From assembly GCA_050331115.1 (NCBI GenBank), contig JBHJHD010000048.1:33085-97084 (forward strand): 64,000 nt of DNA. The letters run 5' to 3'. Under the pieces are notes generated by a model that had not been told where the DNA came from, did no database searches, and worked only from the letters and a program-made list of their open reading frames with translations. Source of the DNA: JBCCAG01 sp050331115. GTDB lineage: Bacteria > Cyanobacteriota > Cyanobacteriia > CAKZMO01. Shown in pieces: positions 42,745-52,377 of this stretch; the first letter of the stretch is position 1; the number at the start of each line of letters is the position of its first letter. The position numbers and the translations under genes are program-made.

Positions 42745-43806
42745 CTAGACGCAGGCGAGCAGCTGGTCCGCCTGCTTGGCCGTCTCGAAGAAGTAGCGCA
42801 CGTTGTCCTCGGGGGTGTCTTTATGAACGCCGTGGCCTAGGTTGAGGATGTGGCCGGTGGGTCCGGCTTTGCGGATGGTGTCCAAGATGCGATCGCGAAT
42901 AAAGCCGTGGGAGCCGTAGAGGACACCGGGGTCGAGGTTGCCCTGCACCTTTAGGTCCGGCCCCAGACGCCGCCGCGCGTCTGCCATGTCGACGGTCCAG
43001 TCAACGCTGATGATGTCGGCCCCAGACTGCGCCATGCGCTCCAGCAGGCCGCCGCTGCCGCTGATTAAGAGAATTAGGGGCGTGTCGGGGTGGGTTTTCT
43101 TGACTTGGCTGAACACCCGCTGCTGGTAGGGCAGCGCAAAGGTGTCGTAGTCCTGTGGGGAGAGCTGGCCGGCCCAGGAGTCGAACATCTGCACGGCCTG
43201 CGCGCCGCTGTCGATTTGGTAGCGGACGTAGACGGCGATCGCGTCGGCGAGCTTCTCCAGAAAGCTGTGCAGCACCCCCGGAGTAGAGAAGGCCATGTTT
43301 TTGATTATCGAGTAGGTCTTGGAGCCTTTGCCCTCTACGGCGTAGGCCGCCAGCGTCCAGGGCGCGCCCACAAAGCCCAGCACCGCCGCCTCGTTGTTCA
43401 CCTCGGCCCGCAGGGCCTGCAAAATCTCGCGAACGAAGCCTAGCGACTCCTCAGGCTGGAGCGATCGCAGCGCGTCGACCTGGGCCTGGGTGCGAATCGC
43501 CTCCTGCATGATGGGGCCTTTGCCCTCGGCCACGTCCATCTCGATGCCGATGCCCGGCAGCGGCGTCACAATATCTGAGAAGAAGATGACGCCGTCGGGG
43601 CGGAAGGCGCGCCAGGGCTGCAGAGAGATTTCGACCGCCACCTCGGGGATTTCGGAGCGATCGCGGAAGGAGGGATACTTCTCACGCAGGTCGCGATAGG
43701 CCTTCATGTAGCGCCCCGCCTGCCGCATCATCCACACGGGGGGCCGCTCTAGAATTTCTCCACGGGCGGCGCGCAGCAGTAACGGGGTTTTGGAGGATGC
43801 GCTCAT
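42745..43806 (-). CDS. hemE: Uroporphyrinogen decarboxylase
   Basis: 353 residues, the family's usual length, decarboxylating uroporphyrinogen III to coproporphyrinogen III for haem and chlorophyll. Motifs: PPVWMMRQAGRYMKAYRDL at the N-terminus, FFSDIVTPLPGIG with the catalytic Asp, and HILNLGHGVHKDTPEDNV near the end. No gene precedes it closely; the SDR gene follows at 2 bases. Confidence 0.97.
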   Translation of the reverse strand: MSASSKTPLLLRAARGEILERPPVWMMRQAGRYMKAYRDLREKYPSFRDRSEIPEVAVEISLQPWRAFRPDGVIFFSDIVTPLPGIGIEMDVAEGKGPIMQEAIRTQAQVDALRSLQPEESLGFVREILQALRAEVNNEAAVLGFVGAPWTLAAYAVEGKGSKTYSIIKNMAFSTPGVLHSFLEKLADAIAVYVRYQIDSGAQAVQMFDSWAGQLSPQDYDTFALPYQQRVFSQVKKTHPDTPLILLISGSGGLLERMAQSGADIISVDWTVDMADARRRLGPDLKVQGNLDPGVLYGSHGFIRDRILDTIRKAGPTGHILNLGHGVHKDTPEDNVRYFFETAKQADQLLACV

Positions 43807-43954
43807 GAATTATGGCCTTTTATAAAGTCTTTAGAAAATCCATTTGTTAGCTTAGCACCGGTTGATCGGGCTTTCGATAACCGGGATCAATGTCGTTACA
43901 ATCTGCTACTGAAAGGGGGCCATTACTGAAAATGGGGCCAGTATAGCTAACAGC

Positions 43955-44821
43955 TTACATCGTGCCGCGAAACAGACCTTGAGGACGCAGCACCAGCACC
44001 ACCACCATTACCAGCAGCGCCACCCCAACCTTATATTCGGCTGGGAACCAGTAGGTGCTCAGCTCCTGCGTAATGCCAATCACGTAGGCTCCGGCGATCG
44101 CCCCGTAGGGATTGCCAATGCCCCCCAGAATCACCGACGCAAACAGCGGCAAGATCAAGAACCAGCCCATGTTGGGCCGCACCGCTGTAATCAGACCGTA
44201 CATGCCGCCGCCCAGCGCCGTTAGCCCGGCAGCAATCACCCAGGTCCACACCACAATCGCCTCCTCGTTGATGCCGGTGACCCGCGCTAGGTCTATGTTG
44301 TCGGCTACCGCCCGCATCGCCTTGCCCAGCTTCGTGTAGCGCAGCAGCAGGTGCAGCCCGCCGATGGCCAGGAGCGCCAGCCCTAGCACGATGACCCGAT
44401 AGTAGGCGATGCGGATGCCGCCGATGTCCAAAGCGCTTGCTACCGGGATGCTGTAGGCCTGGTTACCGGCTCCGCTCACCAAGATAATGCCGTTGCGCAG
44501 AAACAGCGCTAGGCCGATGGAGATGATAATCAGCGTGGTGGAGGTGGCCCGGCGATCGCGCATGGGCTGCCAGATGAGCTTTTCGGTCGCCAGGGCGATG
44601 GCGATGGTTGCAGCCGTGCCCAGCCCCATGGCCACCCACAGGCCCAACCCCAGCGCGTTGAACCCCAGCGTGCAGTAAGCTCCTAGGGTCATGAAGTCGC
44701 CGTGGGCAAAGTTGGCCAGCCGCAAAATGCCGTACACCAGGGTCAGCCCGACTGCGGCAAGGGCAATAATGCTGCCCACCGCGATACCATTGACCAGAAG
44801 CTGAATCAGTACGGGGTCCAT
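43955..44821 (-). CDS. natD: Branched-chain/neutral amino-acid ABC transporter permease (LivH/NatD type)
   Basis: 288 residues with about 8 membrane helices: GLTLVYGILRLANFAHGDFM near the start, KAMRAVADNIDLARVTGI before the EAA-type loop and FASVILGGIGNPYGAIAGAY in the C-terminal third. Length and sequence match NatD, a permease of the cyanobacterial neutral amino-acid (N-I) system; the urea permease UrtB is longer. In cyanobacteria nat genes are often unlinked, and no partner gene is here. Confidence 0.85.
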   Translation of the reverse strand: MDPVLIQLLVNGIAVGSIIALAAVGLTLVYGILRLANFAHGDFMTLGAYCTLGFNALGLGLWVAMGLGTAATIAIALATEKLIWQPMRDRRATSTTLIIISIGLALFLRNGIILVSGAGNQAYSIPVASALDIGGIRIAYYRVIVLGLALLAIGGLHLLLRYTKLGKAMRAVADNIDLARVTGINEEAIVVWTWVIAAGLTALGGGMYGLITAVRPNMGWFLILPLFASVILGGIGNPYGAIAGAYVIGITQELSTYWFPAEYKVGVALLVMVVVLVLRPQGLFRGTM

Positions 44822-44932
44822 AGGGAAGCGATAGTTGAAAGCACTATATTCAAAGACCTCAGTATTGTACGGGGACCCGGCCAGTCTCAGGTTTTCAGCT
44901 TCAGGCTTCTAACCCGGCCACCCACCGCAACC

Positions 44933-45658
44933 ATGAGCTGGCACTACCCCTATCCTGACCTCATCCAAGGCACCTTAGTCAAACGCTACAAGCGCTTTTT
45001 GGCCGACATCGTGCTGGACAGCGGCGAGACCGTCACGGCCCACTGCCCCAACACTGGTCCCATGACCGGGGTGTCTCAGGTGGGCAGCGCCGTGCTGCTG
45101 TCCCAGAGCGACAACCCCAAGCGCAAGCTGGCCTATACCTGGGAGGCCATCCAGACCGCCGGCGTCTGGGTCGGGGTTAACACGGCGCTGCCCAACCGCG
45201 TCGTGAAGTCGGCCCTGACCGCCCGGGTGATTGATGCGCTGGGGGCCTACGACAAGGTTCAGAGTGAGGTGCCTTACGGCGAGGACCGCAAAAGCCGCGT
45301 TGACTTTCTGCTGACGGCGGCGGGGCAGCCGCCCGCCTACGTGGAGGTGAAGAATACCACCTGGACCGATAAAGATCGGGGGAAAGGGGCGATCGCTTTA
45401 TTTCCTGACACGGTAACCACGCGGGGGCAAAAGCACCTAAGGGAGTTAACCCGCCTGCTGCCCGAGACGCGGGCCGTGATGCTTTATTTCATCAACCGAG
45501 AAGACTGCACGCAGTTTTCACCCGGAGATACGGCTGACCCAGAGTACGGGAAGCTGCTGCGGGCGGGGGTGGACCAGGGGCTGGAGGTGCTGCCCTGCCG
45601 GTTTGAGGTGACGCCGTCGGGGATTCGGTATTTGGGGCTGGCGGAGCTGGCGCTCTAG
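44933..45658 (+). CDS. sfsA: SfsA family protein (DNA/RNA nuclease-like)
   Basis: 241 residues from ATG 44933; an upstream in-frame start would add 77 unrelated residues overlapping the natD 5' end. SfsA landmarks: an OB-like N-terminus (GTLVKRYKRFLADIVLDSGE), CPNTGPMTG, and a PD-(D/E)XK-like core with RVDFLL followed by YVEVKNTTW. Known as sugar-fermentation stimulation protein; the fold is nuclease-like and its cellular role is unsettled. It is 111 bases from the divergent natD. Confidence 0.95.
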   Translation: MSWHYPYPDLIQGTLVKRYKRFLADIVLDSGETVTAHCPNTGPMTGVSQVGSAVLLSQSDNPKRKLAYTWEAIQTAGVWVGVNTALPNRVVKSALTARVIDALGAYDKVQSEVPYGEDRKSRVDFLLTAAGQPPAYVEVKNTTWTDKDRGKGAIALFPDTVTTRGQKHLRELTRLLPETRAVMLYFINREDCTQFSPGDTADPEYGKLLRAGVDQGLEVLPCRFEVTPSGIRYLGLAELAL

Positions 45659-45682
45659 AGAGTCCATCCTAGAGAGTCCATC
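45655..45682. repeat. 14-bp tandem duplication across the sfsA stop
   Basis: CTAGAGAGTCCATC occurs twice back to back (45655-45668 and 45669-45682). The first copy contains the sfsA TAG, so the duplication adds a second copy of the stop region. It looks like a recent slippage event. Confidence 0.8.
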
Positions 45683-45752
45683 TGGGAGAGCGACTTGCTC
45701 TTCTACAATGACTAGGCAATGACTAAGAAATCTGCAGGTAAAGCCGCCAGCC

Positions 45753-47303
45753 ATGCCCAAATGGTTCAACGTCGCGGGGCCGTGTCAGGCCGATATTCAC
45801 TACATGCTCCCGCCCCTCGCGCGGCTGCCCCAGTTGACGCGACTGGTTGAGCAGCGGGGCTACTTTGTCATTCACGCTCCTCGGCAAACCGGAAAGACGA
45901 CGGCCATGCTGGCACTGGCTGAGCAGCTCACCGAAAGCGGTCAGTATACGGCGGTGATGGTGTCAGCGGAGGTGGGAGCCGCGTTTCCCCATGATCCGAG
46001 TACAGCGGAAAAAGCAATGCTCGATTCTTGGAGACAGACCGCTCGTTTTCGGCTGCCCAACGAGCTGCATCCGCCCCCGTGGCCAGAGTCTACATCTGCG
46101 CTACACATGGGTGCCGCTTTAGGTGAATGGGCTCAGCAATCACCCCGTCCGCTAGTTATCTTTATCGATGAAATCGATGCCTTGCAGGACGAGACGCTGA
46201 TATCGGTACTCCGCCAGCTGCGTTCGGGCTATCCCAATCGCCCCAAAGGATTCCCCCAGTCCGTAGCGCTGATTGGCGTTCGTGATGTGCGGGATTACAA
46301 AGTGGCGTCAGGAGGCAGCCAGCGGCTGAATACCTCTAGTCCCTTCAATATCAAGATAAAGTCGCTGACGTTGAGGAACTTCACTGCAGATGAGGTAGGG
46401 CAGCTCTACGGGCAGCATACGGCTGAAACAGGACAGGTTTTTTCACCGGGGGCAAGCCAGCTGGCCTTTGAGCTCACCCAAGGGCAGCCCTGGCTGGTGA
46501 ATGCGCTAGCGAAAGAGGTGGTTGAGGAACTTGTGCCGGATGTGGCTGAGACGATCGCCATCGAGCATATTGAAGCGGCGAAAGAAATCCTAATTCAGCG
46601 GCAGGACACTCACCTAGACAGCTTAGTGAGTATCCTGCGGGAAGAGCGTGTGCGGGCAGTGCTTGAACCGATGCTAGCAGGTCAGGAGCTAGACGATGTA
46701 CCTTTTGATGACCGCAGATTTTTGCTGGACTTGGGCTTAGTGGCGCGGCCCTCTTCGGGCGGGTTAGTGCCTGCAAATCCAATTTACCGGGAAGTGTTGC
46801 CCCGAATGCTGGCGAGCGGCCCTCAAGATAGTCTGCCGATTATCCATCCCCAGTGGTTGACTGCAGAGGGCAAGCTCAATGCCGAGAGGCTGTTGGAGGC
46901 CTTCTTGGGCTTTTGGCGGCAGCACGGCCAGCCCTTGCTTAAGAGTGCGCCGTACCCCGAGATTGCCCCCCACTTGGTGCTCATGGCCTTTTTGCATCGC
47001 GTGGTGAACGGCGGCGGAACGCTGGAGCGTGAATACGCCATCGGGAGCGATCGCATGGATCTGTGCCTGCGCTACGGCGAAGTGGTGCTGGCGATGGAGC
47101 TGAAGGTATGGCGGCAGGGACGCCCAGACCCTTTGAGCGCTGGGCTGGCGCAGCTCGATCGCTACTTGGCAGGGCTGGGGCTGGGTACGGGCTGGCTGGT
47201 GATTTTTGACCAGCGACAAGGGCTACCGCCGATTTCAGATCGGACCACGACGGAGATGGCCACCACCGAGAGCGATCGCAACGTCATCGTAATCAGGGGA
47301 TAA
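45753..47303 (+). CDS. AAA-type ATPase with C-terminal PD-(D/E)XK domain
   Basis: 516 residues. The N-terminal ATPase has a P-loop APRQTGKTT (~42), Walker B VIFIDEIDAL and an arginine-rich sensor region, followed by a winged-helix-like section. The last ~140 residues carry a nuclease-like core: SDRMDLCLRYGE then LAMELKVW (D...ExK). This is the AAA-like plus PDDEXK_9 type found repeatedly in cyanobacteria, of unknown function. It lies 94 bases after sfsA and 31 bases before nagA on the same strand. A mobile or defence role is possible but not shown. Confidence 0.75.
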   Translation: MPKWFNVAGPCQADIHYMLPPLARLPQLTRLVEQRGYFVIHAPRQTGKTTAMLALAEQLTESGQYTAVMVSAEVGAAFPHDPSTAEKAMLDSWRQTARFRLPNELHPPPWPESTSALHMGAALGEWAQQSPRPLVIFIDEIDALQDETLISVLRQLRSGYPNRPKGFPQSVALIGVRDVRDYKVASGGSQRLNTSSPFNIKIKSLTLRNFTADEVGQLYGQHTAETGQVFSPGASQLAFELTQGQPWLVNALAKEVVEELVPDVAETIAIEHIEAAKEILIQRQDTHLDSLVSILREERVRAVLEPMLAGQELDDVPFDDRRFLLDLGLVARPSSGGLVPANPIYREVLPRMLASGPQDSLPIIHPQWLTAEGKLNAERLLEAFLGFWRQHGQPLLKSAPYPEIAPHLVLMAFLHRVVNGGGTLEREYAIGSDRMDLCLRYGEVVLAMELKVWRQGRPDPLSAGLAQLDRYLAGLGLGTGWLVIFDQRQGLPPISDRTTTEMATTESDRNVIVIRG

Positions 47304-47334
47304 TTCAGCTCGTAGATCCCGCAAGGTAGAGGTT

Positions 47335-48522
47335 ATGACACCAAATCAACCGACCTTAATCAAAAACGCCACCCTCGTTGGCCATGATGGTCTACAGAGC
47401 CTATCTATCGACGCAGCGGGCCGGATTTCTGACATGCAGCCTGCTAGTGAGGCAAGCGATCGCGCCCAAATTCTAGACCCCCAAGTCATTGACGCTCAAG
47501 GAGACTGGGTTTCGCTGGGCGGCGTGGACCTGCAAATCAATGGAGCCCTGGGGCTTCCGTTTCCTGAGCTTGAGGACAAACACTTAGAAACGCTGGACAA
47601 GATCTGCCAGTATCTTGGGGACGAGGGCGTCGACGGATTTTTACCCACCCTGGTAACCACCTCTATCGAGAATATCCATCGCGCTTTGAGAGTTATTCGC
47701 GACTACCAGCGGCAGGCCTCTGGCGAAGCCGCTCAAATCCTGGGCGTTCACCTGGAAGGGCCGTTTCTCAACGCCGCTAAGCGGGGCGCTCACCCCGAGG
47801 CGTATCTCAGGCCGCTGACCCTTTCCCAGGTGGACGAGGTGCTGGCAAACTACCGCGACCTGGTGAAGGTAATCACCCTCGCCCCTGAGCTGGACTCTAC
47901 CGGCACCGTGATTCCATATCTGCGATCGCAGGGCATCGTCGTCAGCCTGGGTCACTCCTTGGCGACGGCTGCTCAGGCCCGCAGCGCCTACGCCCAGGGG
48001 GCGACTATGGTCACCCACGCCTTCAACGCCATGCCGGGGCTGCACCACCGAGAGCCGGGGCTGCTCGGCGTCGCGCTGACAACGCCGGGCGTGGCCTGCG
48101 GCCTGATTGCCGATGGGCAGCACGTCTGCCCCACCATGCTCGATCTGCTGCTGCGGGCAGCGCGGGGTGGACCCAGTCAGAATGACACACTCACCCACAG
48201 CCTATTCCTGGTCAGCGACGCCCTCTCGCCGCTTGGGCTGCCCGACGGGCGCTACCCCTGGGACAGCCGCGAAATTGAGGTGACGGACGGGACGGCGCGC
48301 CTGCTGAATGGCACGCTGGCGGGGACGGCGCGGGGGCTGCTGGCGGGGGCGGAGAACCTAGTGGCCTGGGGGCTGTGCACTGTGGAAGAGGCGATCGCGC
48401 TGGCGACCGATGCGCCCCGCCAGGCCTTAGGATTGCCGACATTAACCCTGGGTCAGCCGGCATCGCTGCTGCGCTGGCGACATGACCCGGCAGCACGATC
48501 GCTCAAGGCGCAGCGGCTTTAA
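47335..48522 (+). CDS. nagA: N-acetylglucosamine-6-phosphate deacetylase
   Basis: 395 residues of the amidohydrolase superfamily. Landmarks: GGVDLQINGA, the metal Glu in HLEGPFLN, His in VVSLGHSLAT, the substrate block VTHAFNAMPGLHHREPG, and the catalytic Asp in LVSDALSPLG. It makes glucosamine-6-phosphate from GlcNAc-6-P in amino-sugar recycling. It follows the AAA gene by 31 bases; no nagB is in the window. Confidence 0.95.
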   Translation: MTPNQPTLIKNATLVGHDGLQSLSIDAAGRISDMQPASEASDRAQILDPQVIDAQGDWVSLGGVDLQINGALGLPFPELEDKHLETLDKICQYLGDEGVDGFLPTLVTTSIENIHRALRVIRDYQRQASGEAAQILGVHLEGPFLNAAKRGAHPEAYLRPLTLSQVDEVLANYRDLVKVITLAPELDSTGTVIPYLRSQGIVVSLGHSLATAAQARSAYAQGATMVTHAFNAMPGLHHREPGLLGVALTTPGVACGLIADGQHVCPTMLDLLLRAARGGPSQNDTLTHSLFLVSDALSPLGLPDGRYPWDSREIEVTDGTARLLNGTLAGTARGLLAGAENLVAWGLCTVEEAIALATDAPRQALGLPTLTLGQPASLLRWRHDPAARSLKAQRL

Positions 48523-48674
48523 AGTTTCGTTACAAAATGGCGGCGCTATCAATACAGTCTTCAACAAACCGTAATAGGATTTGAAGCGTCCAAATTTCTA
48601 AGCTTCATTGCTAAGCTTTATGGACCAGCGCGCCAGCGCCTAAACGGCTCCCATACCAGGCTTCCCCTAAAATA

Positions 48675-49382
48675 ATGGCCAACAATCCTCAGACCCTTCA
48701 GACCGGCGACGAAAAAGTTATCGTCAAAGACTACTTCAACGCCACCGGGTTCGATCGCTGGCGGCGCATCTATGGCGACGGTGACGTTAACAAAGTCCAG
48801 CTCGACATCCGTCAGGGCCACCAGCAGACGGTGGACACGGTGTTGGCCTGGCTCAAAGACGACGGCAATCTAGACCAGCTAACGATTTGCGACGCGGGCT
48901 GTGGCGTGGGCAGCCTCAGTATTCCGCTCGCCCAGGCCGGGGCGACGGTGCAGGCCAGCGACATCTCTGAGAAGATGGTGGGGGAGGCGCAGGAGCGATA
49001 CCAGCAGCTGGCTGACCTGCCGGGTTCGGCTGAGTTTAAGGTGAGCGACCTGGAAACGCTCGCGGGCCGTTACCACACGGTTGTCTGCCTAGACGTCCTG
49101 ATTCACTATCCGCAGCAGCAGGCCGAGGGCATGCTGAAGCACCTCTCTGATTTAGCAGAAGAGCGCCTGATCGTCAGCTTTGCGCCTAAAACCCTAGCCT
49201 ATAGCCTCTTGAAAAAGGTCGGGGACTTCTTCCCCGGTCCGAGCAAAGCTACTCGGGCCTATCTACACCGAGAAGCGGAAATCGTCCGGTTTTTGGAGGC
49301 CAATGGCTGGAAGATTGAGCGCAATGCCATGACCAAAACGCGCTTCTACTTCTCTCGACTTTTGGAAGCTGTGAAATCCTAG
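48675..49382 (+). CDS. chlM: Magnesium protoporphyrin IX O-methyltransferase
   Basis: 235 residues of the ChlM/BchM family, which methylates Mg-protoporphyrin IX with SAM in chlorophyll synthesis. The start region VKDYFNATGFDRWRRIYGDG is diagnostic, the SAM site is CDAGCGVGSLSIPLA, and the C-terminal part has RAYLHREAEIVRFLEANGW. The gene stands 150 bases before ho1, so chlorophyll and bilin steps are neighbours. Confidence 0.97.
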   Translation: MANNPQTLQTGDEKVIVKDYFNATGFDRWRRIYGDGDVNKVQLDIRQGHQQTVDTVLAWLKDDGNLDQLTICDAGCGVGSLSIPLAQAGATVQASDISEKMVGEAQERYQQLADLPGSAEFKVSDLETLAGRYHTVVCLDVLIHYPQQQAEGMLKHLSDLAEERLIVSFAPKTLAYSLLKKVGDFFPGPSKATRAYLHREAEIVRFLEANGWKIERNAMTKTRFYFSRLLEAVKS

Positions 49383-49536
49383 CGACGTAAAATTTTTTAA
49401 CACAAGCTCTCATTCTTCGGGCACTTGTGACAGTCTAGAGAGTGAATTCATAATTTAGCCCCCCTGCTAATTTGGGCAGGCGAGGCAGGTTCGTAGAACG
49501 CATCATAGATACAACAGCTTACATAGGACAGTTAGC

Positions 49537-50253
49537 ATGAGCGGTAATTTAGCAACACAGCTGCGTGAGGGAACCAAAAAATCCCACACGATGGCCGAGA
49601 ACGTGGGGTTTGTTAAATGTTTTCTCAAGGGGGTGGTCGAGAAAACCTCCTATCGGAAGCTTGTCTCTAACCTCTACTTTGTCTATTCGGCAATGGAAGA
49701 GGAGATGGAGAAGCATCGCCAGCACCCTATTCTGTCCAAAATCTATTTTCCTGAGCTACATCGGAAAGATAGCTTAGAGAAAGATCTCCACTACTACTTC
49801 GGCAGCAGCTGGCGGGAGGCGATCGCCATTTCCCCCGCAGGTCAGGCCTATGTCGATCGCATTCGCAAGATTTCGGCTGAGCAGCCCGAGCTGTTAGTGG
49901 CCCACTCCTACACGCGCTACCTAGGCGATCTGTCCGGTGGTCAAATTCTCAAGAAGATCGCTCAGCGGGGGATGAACCTCAGCGAGGGCCAGGGCACGGC
50001 CTTCTATGAGTTTGAGGACATCCAGGACGAGAAAGCGTTTAAGGAAACCTACCGCGCCGCTATGGACGATCTGCCGGTGGACGATGCGACGGCTCAGCAA
50101 ATTGTGGATGAGGCCAACGCGGCGTTTGGCATGAACATGAAGCTGTTCAACGAGCTAGAGGGTAACTTGATTATGGCCATTGGTCAGATGCTGTTTAATA
50201 CCCTGACGCGTCGTCGGTCACGAGGCAGCACGGAGCTGGCTACTGCGGAATAG
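49537..50253 (+). CDS. ho1: Haem oxygenase (biliverdin-producing)
   Basis: 238 residues, full-length cyanobacterial HO1, opening haem to biliverdin IX-alpha for phycobilins. The proximal His is in KKSHTMAENVGFVKC; the distal helix has YTRYLGDLSGGQILKKIA. AGGAC precedes the ATG. A strong terminator follows at 50287, so it ends its transcription unit. Confidence 0.98.
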   Translation: MSGNLATQLREGTKKSHTMAENVGFVKCFLKGVVEKTSYRKLVSNLYFVYSAMEEEMEKHRQHPILSKIYFPELHRKDSLEKDLHYYFGSSWREAIAISPAGQAYVDRIRKISAEQPELLVAHSYTRYLGDLSGGQILKKIAQRGMNLSEGQGTAFYEFEDIQDEKAFKETYRAAMDDLPVDDATAQQIVDEANAAFGMNMKLFNELEGNLIMAIGQMLFNTLTRRRSRGSTELATAE

Positions 50254-50286
50254 GTTGACGCACCACCCTTCAGGTAATGGTCCATC

Positions 50287-50318
50287 TTTTGGGGGCACAG
50301 CGTACTGTGCCCCCAAAA
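50287..50318. terminator. 14-bp perfect inverted repeat terminator after ho1
   Basis: Arms 50287-50300 and 50305-50318 are exact complements, starting TTTT and ending AAAA around a 4-base loop. The A/T-flanked GC stem is typical of a terminator. It lies 34 bases past ho1. Confidence 0.75.
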
Positions 50319-50351
50319 TTGTGGCTAGCCAGCGTCCAAAATCGCTGCAGC

Positions 50352-50377
50352 AGATGTCCTGACTTATTAGGATATCT
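50352..50377. repeat. Small inverted repeat also found near 55915
   Basis: AGATGTCCT (50352-50360) pairs with AGGATATCT (50369-50377) at 8 of 9 positions. The flanking ~35 bases resemble 55912-55945, another intergenic inverted repeat, suggesting a small dispersed element. The remainder of 50254-50586 is the accC 5' region with no gene. Confidence 0.35.
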
Positions 50378-50586
50378 CTGCGCGCTGTCGCCTGCGTATC
50401 GTAAGGCTTTCAGCCGAAACTATTGGCCCAAGCGACAGCGCCGGTGTAATAGGAGCGATCGCGGGGGGGTATTGGGGTGATACGATCAACTCCTGACTCA
50501 TCACTGTGAATGGCATCAGCAATTCCGGCCTGACCTAGTGAGTCTGGTCCATTTCCCGTTCCCTTATACTCTTCGTGATTTGGAAG

Positions 50587-51933
50587 ATGCAGTTTTCCAA
50601 AGTTTTAATTGCCAACCGGGGTGAGATTGCACTGCGAATTCTTCGCACCTGCGAGGAGATGGGTATCTCAACGGTTGCGGTACATTCCACCATCGATCGC
50701 CACGCCCTACATGTTCAGCTTGCCGACGAGACGGTCTGCATCGGCGAGCCCCCCAGCGCCAGAAGCTACCTCAACATTCCCAACATTATTGCTGCGGCCC
50801 TGATGCACAACGCGGCAGCTATCCATCCCGGCTACGGCTTTTTGGCCGAAAACGCCCGCTTTGCCGAGATCTGTGCCGACCACCAGATTGCCTTTATCGG
50901 CCCTACGCCAGAAGCCATGCAGGCCATGGGGGACAAGTCCACCGCTCGGGCCACCATGAAGCGAATCGGCGTGCCTACGGTTCCGGGCAGTAAGGGGCTG
51001 CTCACCAATGAGGATGAGGCGCTCGTGGTGGCCAAAGAAATTGGCTACCCGGTAATGATTAAAGCGACGGCGGGCGGCGGCGGGCGCGGGATGCGCCTGG
51101 TGCACGAGGAGAGCGAGCTAGTAAAGCTTTACTTTGCAGCCCGGGGTGAGGCCGAGGCGGCGTTTGGCAACCCCGGCGTCTATCTAGAAAAGTACGTGCA
51201 GAAGCCACGCCACATCGAGTTCCAAATTTTGGCTGACAGCCACGGTAACGTGATTCATCTGGGCGAGCGCGACTGCTCCATTCAGCGCCGTCATCAAAAG
51301 CTGCTGGAGGAGTCGCCGAGTTCAGCGCTTAGCGATAAGCAGCGCCGCCAGATGGGCAACGCCGCGGTGAAAGTGGCAAAATCGATCAACTACGTGGGTG
51401 CGGGCACGGTTGAGTTTCTCCTAGACATGTCGGGAGAATTTTACTTCATGGAGATGAATACACGCATCCAGGTGGAGCACCCCGTCACGGAAATGGTGAC
51501 TGGGGTAGATCTGATTGCCGAGCAGATCCGCATTGCCCAAGGGGAGAAGCTACGGCTCTCCCAGTCCGACGTACAGCTTCAGGGCCACACGATCGAATGC
51601 CGCATCAATGCCGAAGACCCCGACCATAACTTTCGTCCCCACCCTGGGCGCATCAGCGGCTATCTTCCCCCCGGTGGGCCGGGGGTGCGCATGGACTCCC
51701 ATGTCTACACCGACTATGAAATTCCGCCCTACTATGACTCGCTGATCGGCAAGCTGATTGTATGGGGCCCCGATCGCCCCACCGCAATTCGCCGCATGCA
51801 GCGAGCCCTACGGGAGTGCGCTATCACGGGGCTACCTACCACTATTGGTTTTCACCAGCGCATTTTGAAGTCTAGGGCATTTCAGACTGGAGACATATCC
51901 ACAAACTTCGTCGCCCAGATGATGGCGGAGTAG
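50587..51933 (+). CDS. accC: Biotin carboxylase subunit of acetyl-CoA carboxylase
   Basis: 448 residues from ATG 50587 (MQFSKVLIANRGEIALRILR), the usual N-terminus; an upstream GTG would add four residues. ATP-grasp glycine loop KATAGGGGRGMRLV, active-site text GERDCSIQRRHQKLLEESPS, and MEMNTRIQVEHPVTEMVTG. It carboxylates biotin on AccB in the first step of fatty-acid synthesis. accB is not adjacent. Confidence 0.98.
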   Translation: MQFSKVLIANRGEIALRILRTCEEMGISTVAVHSTIDRHALHVQLADETVCIGEPPSARSYLNIPNIIAAALMHNAAAIHPGYGFLAENARFAEICADHQIAFIGPTPEAMQAMGDKSTARATMKRIGVPTVPGSKGLLTNEDEALVVAKEIGYPVMIKATAGGGGRGMRLVHEESELVKLYFAARGEAEAAFGNPGVYLEKYVQKPRHIEFQILADSHGNVIHLGERDCSIQRRHQKLLEESPSSALSDKQRRQMGNAAVKVAKSINYVGAGTVEFLLDMSGEFYFMEMNTRIQVEHPVTEMVTGVDLIAEQIRIAQGEKLRLSQSDVQLQGHTIECRINAEDPDHNFRPHPGRISGYLPPGGPGVRMDSHVYTDYEIPPYYDSLIGKLIVWGPDRPTAIRRMQRALRECAITGLPTTIGFHQRILKSRAFQTGDISTNFVAQMMAE

Positions 51934-51966
51934 CTGTAGATAGATTCCTCACTTTACTAAGTGCAG

Positions 51967-52377
51967 TTAGCCCCCAATGACCACGTCCGTCATCTGCTCT
52001 AGCTCGACGAGGTTGCCGTCGGGATCGTGAAAGCAGACGGAGACGAAGCCGCGATCGGGGAAGTTTGCAGGCTGATTAGCCATCTGCACGCCCTTTGAGG
52101 TGAGATACTTAACGGCTTCTTGGACGTTTTTGACGATGAAGGTAAGCACAATGCTGTCATCGATAGGCGCGTAGGCTAGGGGTTCGTCTCGGCCCACATA
52201 CTCTGGCAGCTTCTCACGGTTGATGAGGGAGATTTTGGCCGAGCCGGTGTCAAATTCGACATACTCGTCCATCTTGTCTTCAAAGCTGACGGTCAACCCA
52301 AGCACATCTTTATAAAAGGCTTTGCAGACCTCAAAGTTGGCGACGTTGAGACGAGTGTAGGCATACTTAAATTCCAT
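51967..52377 (-). CDS. VOC (glyoxalase I-like) family protein
   Basis: 136 residues with two beta-alpha-beta-beta-beta halves: YTRLNVANFEVCKAFYKDVL at the start and FHDPDGNLVELEQ near the end, the usual vicinal-oxygen-chelate signature with a metal-ligand Glu. Similar single-domain proteins include glyoxalases, dioxygenases and resistance proteins; the substrate cannot be told. It converges on accC 33 bases away. Confidence 0.85.
   Translation of the reverse strand: MEFKYAYTRLNVANFEVCKAFYKDVLGLTVSFEDKMDEYVEFDTGSAKISLINREKLPEYVGRDEPLAYAPIDDSIVLTFIVKNVQEAVKYLTSKGVQMANQPANFPDRGFVSVCFHDPDGNLVELEQMTDVVIGG

Noticed and set aside
50277..50480. 67-aa ORF after ho1
   Set aside because: It translates the terminator hairpin and the small inverted repeat; no family or ribosome site.
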